64,000 bases of DNA, from assembly GCA_944367045.1 (NCBI GenBank), contig CALVWI010000005.1, positions 1-64,000 of the forward strand, given 5' to 3'. The notes under the pieces are model-generated. The model searched no databases. It had not been told where the DNA came from and saw only the letters and a list, made by a program, of their open reading frames with translations. Position 1 is the stretch's first letter. Each line of letters opens with the position of its first letter. The stretch is from an uncultured Clostridia bacterium (GTDB taxonomy: Bacteria > Bacillota > Clostridia > Christensenellales > Borkfalkiaceae). The translations under genes and the position numbers were made by a program. Below are positions 7,492-17,965 of this stretch, piece after piece.

Positions 7492-8526
7492 TCAGAGGGG
7501 CATTTCGGGACGGGACAGGAGCCGACGACGGATCTCCTTCATCCATTCCTGCACGGCCGCGCGGTCGCCCGCCTCGACGGCATAGACGAGGCTGTCCTCG
7601 TCGAACACGAGGCTGCACCGCCAAAACGCCGAGATGAGGGCATAGAGATACGGGAACGTCTCCCGCTGCCGCTCGGTAAAGGGGCGCTCTCGATGGTATC
7701 CGCGCAAAAATGCGGAAAGAATAGCGTTCTCCTGCTTCCCTTCGAGCGTCTTCGGATAGTCCATGAGCCGCGCCTCGAACACCGCCTGCATGACCGCGTC
7801 GAAGCAGAGGACGTTGTCGCCGCAGCGGTTGAAGTCAAAGATGCCGACTTCGCCGTCCGTGAGATAGAGATTGCAGTTGCTGATGTCCCCCTGCACGGCG
7901 TACTTCGGCTCCCCTTTCATCACGCGGATGCGCTCCATGAGGCTCTCGTACTCCTTCACGATCTCCCGATAGAGCGGCTCGTCCACGGAAAGGAGCACCT
8001 CTTGATGCCGTTCGAAGTCGGAAAAGCGGAAGAGATCGTTCTCCCGAAGCGGGTCGAAGAGCACGGCGTTTTCGACATGGACATCGTTCGCTTCGGCAAT
8101 GTTGTGCATACGCGCGAGGAGGCTCCCCGTCTGTTCGGCGATATGTTCGCCGACTTCCCGCACTTCCCCCTCCGCGAAGGCCTCGACGGTGACGATGACC
8201 TCGTACCCGTGGATGAGATAGAGGCGGGCGTATGCGCCGTCCGACTTGAAGACCGCAGGCGTTATGATGCCGTTCTCTCTCAAAAGTGCCTGAAAGCCGC
8301 TCTGCGCTTCGACGAGCTCCGGTGTCACGTCCTCTTCATTCTTAAACCGTACGACGACGGACTGCCCGCCCGCCAAGTCGGCCCTGACGATGAGGCGGAC
8401 TTGCCGCGAGGCGGGGTCCTCGTTCTCATAGTGATAGCGCTGCAGCTCGGAAAAAGCGATGACTTCGGAAGGAAGTCCGAAGTCATGGCAGATCTTTGAA
8501 ATATCCTGTTTGTTGACCAAAAACAT
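7492..8526 (-). CDS. Aminoglycoside phosphotransferase (APH)-family small-molecule kinase
   Basis: A 344-residue protein with the kinase-like fold of the APH/choline kinase family. The catalytic loop reads QGDISNCN, where most members have HGD, and the metal-binding segment reads IFDFNRCG. A substrate cannot be assigned; relatives phosphorylate homoserine, methylthioribose, choline, sugars or antibiotics. The ATG directly follows the TAA of ppk (TAAATG), so it is translationally coupled to polyphosphate kinase and is the last gene of the pfk-ppx-ppk operon. That context favours a housekeeping kinase over antibiotic resistance. The His-to-Gln change in the catalytic loop is tolerated in some family members, because the Asp is the catalytic base. 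Confidence 0.8.
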   Translation of the reverse strand: MFLVNKQDISKICHDFGLPSEVIAFSELQRYHYENEDPASRQVRLIVRADLAGGQSVVVRFKNEEDVTPELVEAQSGFQALLRENGIITPAVFKSDGAYARLYLIHGYEVIVTVEAFAEGEVREVGEHIAEQTGSLLARMHNIAEANDVHVENAVLFDPLRENDLFRFSDFERHQEVLLSVDEPLYREIVKEYESLMERIRVMKGEPKYAVQGDISNCNLYLTDGEVGIFDFNRCGDNVLCFDAVMQAVFEARLMDYPKTLEGKQENAILSAFLRGYHRERPFTERQRETFPYLYALISAFWRCSLVFDEDSLVYAVEAGDRAAVQEWMKEIRRRLLSRPEMPL

Positions 8527-10590
8527 TTACATCACATGGTGCAGGAAGTAGTCCTGCGCGTCGAGGGGTTCCTCGTCGTTCTTGACGGGCGTGTAGCTGC
8601 CGTCGGGAAGGAGCTTTCTCGCCTTCACGTTGTCGCGGAACATCGTCTCCAAAATGGCATAGATGCGCTTTCTGATGTGCTTGTCGAGAATGGGCGTTGC
8701 GATCTCCACGCGCTTGTTGGTGTTGCGCGTCATGAGGTCGGCGCTCGAGATATACATCTCCATGTCCTCACCCTCGCCGAAGCAATAGACGCGGGAGTGC
8801 TCCAAGAACCGCCCCACGATGGAGATGACGGAGATGTTGTCCGTCTCGCCCTCGATGCCTGCGACGAGGCAGCAGATGCCGCGCACGATGAGCCGCACCT
8901 TGACGCCCGCCTTGCCCGCCTCGACGAGCTTTAAGATGAGCTCCTTGTCGGTGAGCGAATTCATCTTGGCCGTGATGAAGGCGGGTTTGCCCTCGCGGGC
9001 GAGCGCGATCTGCCCTTCGATGCGCTCGATGAGACCCTTCTTGAGCCCCTCGGGAGCAATGAGAAGGCGCTTGTAGTCGTACTCCGTGTTGCAGATGGCG
9101 ACGTTGCGGAAGAAGGCCGCGCCGTCCTCGCCGATCTCCTCGTCCGCCGTGATGACGTTGAGGTCGGTGTACTGCTTGCTCGTCTTTTCGTTGTAGTTGC
9201 CCGTGCCGAGGTGGGTGATATAGCCGATCTTGCCGCCGTCCGAAAGGAGAATGGAGATGATCTTGGAGTGCACCTTGAAGTTCTGCATGCCGTAGATGAT
9301 GGTGCAGCCCGCCTCCTTCAAAATGGAGGCGAAATACATGTTGTTCTCCTCGTCGAAGCGGGCGCACAGCTCGATGACGACGGTGACTTCCTTGCCGTTC
9401 TCGCTCGCCCGCTTGAGTGCCTCCACGATGCGGGAGTGGCGGTCGAGGCGGTAGATGGTGATCTTGATGGAGACGACGCGGCTGTCCTCCGCGCACTCGT
9501 TCAAAAGGCGGATGAGCGGCTCCATGCTGTCGTAGGGGTAGGAGAGGAAGATGTCCCCTTCCTTCACGCGGGTAATGAGGCTCTGCGGGGGAAGGAGATC
9601 CTCCGCGACGCGTCCCTTGAAGGGCGTATAGCGAAGGTCCGAAAGCTCGGACTCGGGGAAATACTGCTCGAGGGAGAAGAGGAACTTGTAGTCCATGTAG
9701 CTCTCCACCTTGAAGCAGTGCTGCTTTTTGAGCCCGAGGTTCTCCAAAAGGAAGGACTTGACCGCGCCGCCGTTCTTGTCGATCTCGACGCGCACGGCGT
9801 CCTGCCGCGAGCGGCTCTCCACCTTGTGCTTCATGTAGGTGGAGAAGTCGAAGTCGTGTTCGAGGTCGGTGTCGTCGACGCGCGTGTCAAAATCGGCGTT
9901 GCGCGTGACGCGGAGCAGCGTCTTGGAGACGACGGTGTAGCCCGGGAAGGCGAGCGTGCCGAACTCGGAGACGAGGTCCTCAAGCGTGATGAGGTTGACC
10001 TTCCTGCCGCCCGGGATGCGGAAGAGGCGCTCTGCGGAGGTGGGCACCGCCATGACGCCGATCATCGGCCTGCCGTCGCGGAGAAGTTCATAGACGAGGT
10101 AGATGTGCTGGTTCTCGAAGCGGATGAGCGGGTGCTTGGCGTCGAGGACCATCGGCGAAAGCAGGGGCAGCACCGCCGAGAGGAAGTAGTTGAGGCAAAA
10201 CGTGCGCTTGCGGGGAGAGAGCTCGTGCGGGCGCATGAGCCTGACGCCGCGGGCGCTCAGCTCCTTTGCGATGTTTGCGTAGACGGACGCGCTCTCCTTA
10301 TACAGCTCCTTGACTTCGGAGAGGATGATCTCGATCTGCTCCTCGGCCGTGAGCTCCGTCTTGTTTTCCCGCGCCGTAGGGGCGAGCCGCTTCTCGTTCA
10401 TGAGGCTCCCCACGCGCACCATGAAGAACTCGTCGAGATTGCTCTGGAAGATCGCGAGGAACTTGCAGCGCTCGAGGAGCGGGTTGGTGAGGTCGGAGGC
10501 CTGATCGAGCACGCGGCGGTTGAAGAGGAGCCAGCTGTACTCTCGGTTGCAATAGATGCCCTTGATGGGCGCTTGTAATTGTTTTGCCAT
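8527..10590 (-). CDS. ppk: Polyphosphate kinase 1
   Basis: A 687-residue protein of usual PPK1 length. It contains the N-terminal helical domain (YCNREYSWLLFNRRVL), the head domain and two phospholipase-D-like catalytic domains. The active-site histidine is in the VHSKIISI segment, near YNEKTSKQYTDLN. The second catalytic domain includes the SSADLMTRNTNKRVE segment. PPK1 reversibly transfers the gamma phosphate of ATP onto a polyphosphate chain through a phosphohistidine. It lies between ppx and a kinase gene in one operon, so synthesis and breakdown of polyphosphate are co-transcribed with phosphofructokinase. Confidence 0.95.
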   Translation of the reverse strand: MAKQLQAPIKGIYCNREYSWLLFNRRVLDQASDLTNPLLERCKFLAIFQSNLDEFFMVRVGSLMNEKRLAPTARENKTELTAEEQIEIILSEVKELYKESASVYANIAKELSARGVRLMRPHELSPRKRTFCLNYFLSAVLPLLSPMVLDAKHPLIRFENQHIYLVYELLRDGRPMIGVMAVPTSAERLFRIPGGRKVNLITLEDLVSEFGTLAFPGYTVVSKTLLRVTRNADFDTRVDDTDLEHDFDFSTYMKHKVESRSRQDAVRVEIDKNGGAVKSFLLENLGLKKQHCFKVESYMDYKFLFSLEQYFPESELSDLRYTPFKGRVAEDLLPPQSLITRVKEGDIFLSYPYDSMEPLIRLLNECAEDSRVVSIKITIYRLDRHSRIVEALKRASENGKEVTVVIELCARFDEENNMYFASILKEAGCTIIYGMQNFKVHSKIISILLSDGGKIGYITHLGTGNYNEKTSKQYTDLNVITADEEIGEDGAAFFRNVAICNTEYDYKRLLIAPEGLKKGLIERIEGQIALAREGKPAFITAKMNSLTDKELILKLVEAGKAGVKVRLIVRGICCLVAGIEGETDNISVISIVGRFLEHSRVYCFGEGEDMEMYISSADLMTRNTNKRVEIATPILDKHIRKRIYAILETMFRDNVKARKLLPDGSYTPVKNDEEPLDAQDYFLHHVM

Positions 10591-10611
10591 ATTTTCTGCC
10601 TTTATTTGGGG

Positions 10612-11589
10612 TTATTCGTGATCTTGCTCTTGCTGTTCGTTTTGTTCGGTCTTGTCATCGGCGGGTGCGGCGGGCTTTATGTTCCCGAGCGGGGTCTCCC
10701 TGCCCTCTCTGCCGCCCTTGGCGACGAGAAGCAGGTACCCCTCCTTGACGCCGTAGGGCGAGCGCACGGCGCGCTCGATGCCGTAGTACTTCAAAACGGC
10801 GCACAATGCGACGACGGACGTCACGAAGGTGTCCATGCGCTCGGGCGCGATCTTGACGATGAGAAGGCTCCTCTTCGACGAGGAGAGAAGGAAGTTCCTG
10901 AGCTTCTTTAATTTATCGTACTCGAGCTCGACGCTCTCCCCCTTGATGCCGTAGCGGTCTGCATACATCTCCGCAATGGCGTGGTCGACGGGGCCAAGAA
11001 GGAGCGCCAATTCGTACTCCCCGGGGGTGCCGAAGCCTAACTTTGCGAGCGACTTCTTGACGTGACGGCGGATGCGGACGGCCTCCTCCTCGCTCGGGTG
11101 GGTGTGGCGCACGAACTTGCGCTTTAAACCGATGGTGCCGAAGTCGAGGAAGGCGGAGGAACCCGTGCCCGCGGGGTCGCACACTTCGATGCTGCCGCCG
11201 CCGATGTCGACAAGCAGGCTCTTTTCGGGCGCGCCGCTGTTGGCGGTGAGGTCGCAGAAGGCCTCCTCTTCGCCGCTCAAGAGGTTGAGTTCGACGCCCG
11301 CAAGGTCTTTAAGGGCCGTTTCCACCTCTTCATAGTTTTTAAAGTTGCGCACGGACGCCGTGGAGATGACATAGCACTTCTCCGCGCCGTACTTTACAGC
11401 GACGTTCTTGAGGCGCTTGAGCCCCTCCGCGATCTTGCGGATGCCGCGCTCGGTGAGCTTGCCCTCCTCCGCATAGTGGAGCACGGAGAGCGTCTCGCGA
11501 TCGGTGAACTGCACTTTGAGCTCCCCGTTGATGTCCGCGACGAGAAGCGAGAGGCTGCTCGCGCTGATGTCGATGACTGCATATCTCAT
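10612..11589 (-). CDS. ppx: Ppx/GppA-family exopolyphosphatase
   Basis: A 325-residue protein of the ASKHA fold (short Ppx/GppA type, without the HD domain). The second phosphate-binding loop is well kept (LLVDIGGGSIEV), and the SGEEEA segment carrying the acidic catalytic region is present. The first loop reads VIDISASS, where the family usually has DIGSNS. The enzyme removes terminal phosphates from polyphosphate or acts on (p)ppGpp; the position beside ppk favours polyphosphate. A GGGAGG ribosome binding site supports the start. The C-terminus is Gln/Glu-rich and looks disordered. Confidence 0.88.
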   Translation of the reverse strand: MRYAVIDISASSLSLLVADINGELKVQFTDRETLSVLHYAEEGKLTERGIRKIAEGLKRLKNVAVKYGAEKCYVISTASVRNFKNYEEVETALKDLAGVELNLLSGEEEAFCDLTANSGAPEKSLLVDIGGGSIEVCDPAGTGSSAFLDFGTIGLKRKFVRHTHPSEEEAVRIRRHVKKSLAKLGFGTPGEYELALLLGPVDHAIAEMYADRYGIKGESVELEYDKLKKLRNFLLSSSKRSLLIVKIAPERMDTFVTSVVALCAVLKYYGIERAVRSPYGVKEGYLLLVAKGGREGRETPLGNIKPAAPADDKTEQNEQQEQDHE

Positions 11590-11606
11590 TGGTAAAACGC
11601 CTCCCT

Positions 11607-12677
11607 TCAGTCGCCGAAGTAGATGCCCGTCGACTTGGCGGCGAGATACATCGGGTTTTCGGGGGTGATGAACTTGGTGCGGCCTGCGATGTCGGAGAGC
11701 GGGTTGTAGGTGATCCTCCCCCCTTCCACGGCGACGGTGACACCAAACTTGCCGTTTCTCACAAGCTCGCCCGCGTACGCGCCCATCATGGTGCAGAGCG
11801 CCCTGTCGTGCGCGTTGGGCTCTGCGCCGCGCTGAAGATAGCCGATGACCTGCACGCGCGCCTCGGCGCCCGTCCTGTTCTCGATGGTGCGGGCGATGCG
11901 GCTCGTCGCGGTCGTGTATCCGAGCTCCTTGCGGCGGAGCGCCATCTCCTTGCGCTTCCAGGTGCTCTCCTCCTTGGTCATTGCACCCTCGGCGACGACG
12001 ATGACGTCGTAGCGCGCGCCGTTTTCGCGGCGGCGGGCGATAAATTCCGCAAGCGCGTTCTCATCGTAGGGGAATTCGGGAAGGATGCACGCGTGCGCCC
12101 CGCCCGCGACGGCGGCATAGAGGGAGAGCCAACCCGTCTTGTTGCCCATGACCTCGACGAGGATGGTCCTGCCGTGGCTCCAAGCCGTGGCGTGCATATC
12201 GCGCACGCACTTGGAGGCGACTTCGGCGGCCGTGTCGAACCCGAAGGTGAACTCGGTGCCCCAGATGTCGTTGTCGATGGTCTTGGGGAGGCCGACGACG
12301 TTGCAGCCCTCGGCGGAGAGCATGGCGGCCGTCTTGTGCGTACCCGCGCCGCCCAGCGTGATGAGGCAGTCGAGCCCGAGACGGCGGTAGTTCTCCACCA
12401 TCTTGTCGAGCTTGGAGGTGCCGTCCTCGGCAACGTCCGCCATGTTCTTGAAGGGCTGGCGGATGCTGCCCAAGATGGTGCCGCCCGTATAGAGCAGGTC
12501 GTCGAAGAAGTGTTCGTCGATGGGAATGAAGTTGTTTTCGATGAGCCCCGTGTAGCCGTCCTTAAAGCCTAAAATTTCGGGACGGGGCAGGTTTTGAAAC
12601 GCGAACCTCGTGAAGGCGCGCATCACGGCGTTGAGCCCCGGGCAGTCGCCGCCGCTTGTCAGCATACCGATCTTCAT
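11607..12677 (-). CDS. pfkA: 6-phosphofructokinase with altered nucleotide-site motif
   Basis: A 356-residue protein of the PfkA family. It has SGGDCPGLNA at the N-terminus, GFKDGYTGL, GSIRQPFKN, the catalytic PKTIDND motif (residues 131-137, with D135 and D137) and the MGNKTGWL substrate loop. ATP-dependent enzymes carry GGDGS and PPi-dependent enzymes GGDD at the phosphate donor site; here the site reads GGAGT (109-113), so the usual metal-linked Asp is Ala. Lys132 before TIDND resembles PPi-type and mixed enzymes. It may use ATP or PPi with unusual kinetics, or be weakly active. It is the first gene of an operon with ppx and ppk and has a long 5' leader. Confidence 0.88.
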   Translation of the reverse strand: MKIGMLTSGGDCPGLNAVMRAFTRFAFQNLPRPEILGFKDGYTGLIENNFIPIDEHFFDDLLYTGGTILGSIRQPFKNMADVAEDGTSKLDKMVENYRRLGLDCLITLGGAGTHKTAAMLSAEGCNVVGLPKTIDNDIWGTEFTFGFDTAAEVASKCVRDMHATAWSHGRTILVEVMGNKTGWLSLYAAVAGGAHACILPEFPYDENALAEFIARRRENGARYDVIVVAEGAMTKEESTWKRKEMALRRKELGYTTATSRIARTIENRTGAEARVQVIGYLQRGAEPNAHDRALCTMMGAYAGELVRNGKFGVTVAVEGGRITYNPLSDIAGRTKFITPENPMYLAAKSTGIYFGD

Positions 12678-12883
12678 ATTTTCTCCTTTTGCACGGCATG
12701 CGAATGCGCCGCGCGGTGATGACCTTCCCTGCGGCGCGGACGCAATACGCCCGTTACCTTCAGTTTACGGCCTGAATGTAACAAAATTCGCACGAAAGTG
12801 CAAAAATGCGGTAAAAACAGGCGCACATCGCCTAAATTCTGCCGCATTTGCCCCTCTTTCCCTGCAAAATTTCCGTTGAAAAG
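12678..12883 (-). other. About 200-nt structured 5' leader of the pfk operon
   Basis: No reading frame is convincing here. On the minus strand a two-part hairpin is visible: AAATGCGG/CCGCATTT (plus-strand 12842-12849 with 12804-12811) enclosing AGGCG/CGCCT, followed by a short T run as in an attenuator. A second small GCAC/GTGC hairpin follows. The gene start has AAAGGAG. I do not recognise a known riboswitch class. Confidence 0.5.
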
Positions 12884-12912
12884 ATTATACTCCTTTTTTA
12901 CGCCCTTGTCAA
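12884..12912 (-). promoter_or_regulatory. Perfect consensus promoter of the pfk-ppx-ppk operon
   Basis: On the minus strand TTGACA (12907-12912) and TATAAT (12884-12889) are separated by exactly 17 bases. Confidence 0.92.
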
Positions 12913-12937
12913 ATATAATTTATTGAATTGAAATACA

Positions 12938-12969
12938 AAAACAAAAGCTCCGCGAAAAAACGGAGCTTT
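12938..12969 (-). terminator. Terminator of the ATP synthase operon
   Basis: AAAGCTCCG (12944-12952) pairs with CGGAGCTTT (12961-12969) with an eight-base loop. On the minus strand it is followed by a T-rich run. It lies just past the atpC stop codon. Confidence 0.88.
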
Positions 12970-12978
12970 CCTTTTTAT

Positions 12979-13385
12979 TCAGCCGCCCAGATACTTGGTG
13001 CGGACACTGAGACGGGCGAGGGCACGCGCGAGGCGGGCCTGTGCGGCGCGGTATTCCTCGATGCTCTGCTTCTGAAGGAGCTGCTCGCGCGCATCGTCGG
13101 CCATGCGGCGGGCGCGGTCCATGTCGATGTCCTCGGGGCGGATGGCGGAGTCAACGAGGACGAGCACGTCCCCCTTCTCCACCTTCATGATGCCTGCCGC
13201 GACGGCCGCGACCTGCACCGTTCCGTCGGGGCGGGTGAAGTGCAGCTCCCCGGGCACCACGGCGCAGATGGTATCGCTGTGATTCGTGAGCACGCCATAG
13301 TCGCCGTCCACCGTGGGGATGACGAGGGAGCGGCACATGCCCTCGTAGAAGGGCGCAGTCGCCGTGAGAACATGGAGCGGGAACA

Positions 13386-13386
<1 letters not shown>
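12979..13386 (-). CDS. atpC: F1Fo ATP synthase epsilon subunit
   Basis: A 135-residue protein with the N-terminal beta-sandwich (FPLHVLTATAPFYEG, VDGDYGVLTNHSD, PGELHF) and a C-terminal two-helix domain (from about residue 90). Epsilon links the gamma shaft to the c-ring, and its C-terminal helices can inhibit ATP hydrolysis. It is the last gene of the atp operon; its ATG overlaps the atpD stop by one base (TGATG), and an intrinsic terminator follows. Confidence 0.95.
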
Positions 13387-15667
<2,281 letters not shown>

Positions 15668-15668
15668 G

Positions 15669-17405
15669 TTATGCCCCCCTTTGGGCGCGCTCGGCAAGGA
15701 ACTGGTCGGAAAGCGCCTCGATGCGCGCCTTATCCTCCTTCGAGAGCTTGCCCTCCTGGCGGATGTTCTCGGCAATTTCGGGCGCGGCATGCTCAAGGTA
15801 AGTGAGAAGTTCCTCGGTAAAGGCGGGAATGTCCTCCCCCTTCACGTGCTGCATGACGTGATGGAGCGCCGCGATGAGCGTCATGACCTGTCTGTGGCGG
15901 GGAATGGGGCTGCCCTGCTTCTGGCGAAGGAGCAGCATGAGCCCGTGGCCGTACTCGAGCTGGCTGCGGGTCGCTTCGTCGAGATCGCTCGAGAACTGCG
16001 TGAACACTTCGATCTCGCGGTACTGCGCGAGGTCGAGGCGCAAGGTACCCGAGGAGCGCTTCATGGCCTCCGTCTGCGCATCGCCGCCCACGCGCGAGAC
16101 GGAGAGCCCCACGTTGACGGCGGGGCGCTGGCCCGCGAAGAAGAGCGAGCTTTCGAGGAAGATCTGCCCGTCCGTGATGGAAATGATGTTGGTGGGAATG
16201 TACGCCGAGACGTCGCCGCCCTGCGTCTCCACGATGGGAAGGGCGGTCATGGAGCCGCCGCCGCGTGCCTCCGAGAGGTGCGCCGCCCGCTCCAAAAGGC
16301 GGGAGTGAAGGTAAAAGACGTCGCCGGGGTACGCCTCGCGCCCGGGGGAACGGCCCAAGAGCAAGCTCAGGGCACGGTAGGCAACGGCGTGCTTTGAAAG
16401 GTCGTCGTAGACGATGAGCACGTCCCTTCCGCGCTCCATGAAGTACTCGCCGAGGGCGCAGCCCGCGTAGGGCGCGATGTATTGCAGCGAGGCAGACTCC
16501 CCCGCCGAGGCATTGACGACGACGGTGTAGTCCATCGCCCCGTGCGAGCGGAGCGTCTCCGTGAGGCGGGCGACCGAACTCGCCTTCTGCCCGATGGCGA
16601 CGTAGATGCACACGACATTCTTGTCGCGCTGGTTCAAGATAGTGTCGAGGGCGATGGCGGTCTTGCCCGTGCCCCTGTCGCCGATGATGAGCTCGCGCTG
16701 CCCCCTGCCGATGGGGAACATGCTGTCGATGGCAAGGAGGCCCGTTTCGAGCGGGCGGTTGACGGGCTGGCGGTCGATGATGCCGGGCGCGGGCGCCTCG
16801 ACGGGGCGGTATCCCTCCGCCGAAATTTCGCCCATCCCGTCGATGGGCTCGCCGAGTGCCCCGATGACGCGGCCCAAGAAGCGCTCGCCGACGGGGATGC
16901 CCGCGCGGCGCTTGGTGCGGCGGACGGTGCTGCCCTCCGTGACGGAGCTGTCGTCGCCGAATAGGATGCAGCCCACGCTCTCCCTGTCAAGGCTTAAGAT
17001 CATGCCCGTGACGCCCGAGGAGAACATGAGGATCTCGCCGTATTCGGCGTGTTCGAGGCCGCTCACCTTGGCGATGCCGTCGCCCACCGAGAGCACGGTG
17101 CCCACTTCCTCGGCGACGGCCTCGGGGGTCCACTCCTCGAGACGGCGCTTTAAGAGCGGGATGATGTCCCCGCTCTCCCCGATGGTCTGCATGAGGGAGT
17201 CCTTGAGCTGACGGAATCTGCCGCTTAAAGACCAGTCGTAGACTTCCGCCCCCACTTCGAGGCGGAAGCCGCCCGAGTAGGCGCTGCTCTTGCGGTATTC
17301 AAGCTCAAAGTCCTCGCCGTAGCGCTCCTTCAGGAAGGCGAGAAAGCGCGCCTCCTGCTCCTTCGTGGGGGGCGCGGAGGCATAGAGATAGGCAATACGG
17401 GTCAT
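15669..17405 (-). CDS. atpA: ATP synthase alpha subunit with fused delta-subunit C-terminal domain
   Basis: A 578-residue protein, about 75 residues longer than usual. Residues 75-578 are a normal alpha subunit: EVGTVLSVGDGIA (100-112), Walker A GDRGTGKT (242-249) and the C-terminal helical domain. Residues 1-73 resemble the C-terminal domain of the delta subunit: EARFLAFLKERYG, then GGFRLEVGAEVYDWSLSG, then FRQLKDSL, matching delta's GG-(x)-vGd-v-D-Sv-grL pattern. The gene sits where atpH-atpA normally lie, and no separate delta gene exists in the operon. The ATG overlaps the atpF stop (ATGA), so the extension is in frame and translated. Delta normally ties alpha to the b stalk; here that tie appears covalent. 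Confidence 0.93.
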   Translation of the reverse strand: MTRIAYLYASAPPTKEQEARFLAFLKERYGEDFELEYRKSSAYSGGFRLEVGAEVYDWSLSGRFRQLKDSLMQTIGESGDIIPLLKRRLEEWTPEAVAEEVGTVLSVGDGIAKVSGLEHAEYGEILMFSSGVTGMILSLDRESVGCILFGDDSSVTEGSTVRRTKRRAGIPVGERFLGRVIGALGEPIDGMGEISAEGYRPVEAPAPGIIDRQPVNRPLETGLLAIDSMFPIGRGQRELIIGDRGTGKTAIALDTILNQRDKNVVCIYVAIGQKASSVARLTETLRSHGAMDYTVVVNASAGESASLQYIAPYAGCALGEYFMERGRDVLIVYDDLSKHAVAYRALSLLLGRSPGREAYPGDVFYLHSRLLERAAHLSEARGGGSMTALPIVETQGGDVSAYIPTNIISITDGQIFLESSLFFAGQRPAVNVGLSVSRVGGDAQTEAMKRSSGTLRLDLAQYREIEVFTQFSSDLDEATRSQLEYGHGLMLLLRQKQGSPIPRHRQVMTLIAALHHVMQHVKGEDIPAFTEELLTYLEHAAPEIAENIRQEGKLSKEDKARIEALSDQFLAERAQRGA

Positions 17406-17944
17406 GTCTTAGGTTCCTCGTTTTCAGACTGTTCCTGATCCGGCCCGTCCTTCTTTTCGACGACGTTGAGGAACTGATCGTATGCCTCATGCGCGGTCTC
17501 CTTTAAGACGAGCTTCTCCGTCGCGCTCGAGACGAGCGCGGAAATTTCCCGCCGTGCCGAGCGGATGGCGTGGCGTTTCTCCTCGGCGGCCTTCTTTCTG
17601 GCCTCGGCGAGGATGGCGTCCGCTTCCTCTTCGGCGGCGTTCTTTCGCATCTGCTCGTAGCCGTCCAGCTCTTTCTTGGCGGCCGCGCGCTTTTCCTCGA
17701 TCTCGTGATCGGCAGAGGCGAGCTTTCCCTCGTACTCCGTCTTGGCGCGGTCTGCGGCGGCGTTCTTTTCGGTGGCCGTCTTTTCCATCTCCTCATAGTG
17801 CGCCTTGCGCTTCTGCATGAACGCCTTGACGGGCTTATAGAGAAGGAGATACAGCCCCGCAAACAGAATGACAAAGTTCAATAGGTGCAGCAAAATTTGC
17901 TGCCAATCGATATTCAGCGGCACTGCCGCGATATCCCACTGCAT
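17402..17944 (-). CDS. atpF: F1Fo ATP synthase b subunit
   Basis: A 180-residue protein with one N-terminal membrane helix (WQQILLHLLNFVILFAGLY) followed by a long charged coiled coil (YKPVKAFMQKRKAHYEEME onward), the normal layout of the peripheral stalk b subunit. The Gln/Glu-rich tail is short and there is no fused delta domain, so this is not the b-delta fusion known from mycobacteria. It lies between atpE and atpA; its last four bases overlap the atpA start. Confidence 0.94.
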   Translation of the reverse strand: MQWDIAAVPLNIDWQQILLHLLNFVILFAGLYLLLYKPVKAFMQKRKAHYEEMEKTATEKNAAADRAKTEYEGKLASADHEIEEKRAAAKKELDGYEQMRKNAAEEEADAILAEARKKAAEEKRHAIRSARREISALVSSATEKLVLKETAHEAYDQFLNVVEKKDGPDQEQSENEEPKT

Positions 17945-17965
17945 AATCCTTTTCCCCCTCTTCCG

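Noticed and set aside
7492..8526. Antibiotic (aminoglycoside) resistance gene
   Set aside because: It has the general kinase fold, but its coupling to ppk indicates a metabolic kinase; no resistance subfamily is recognisable.
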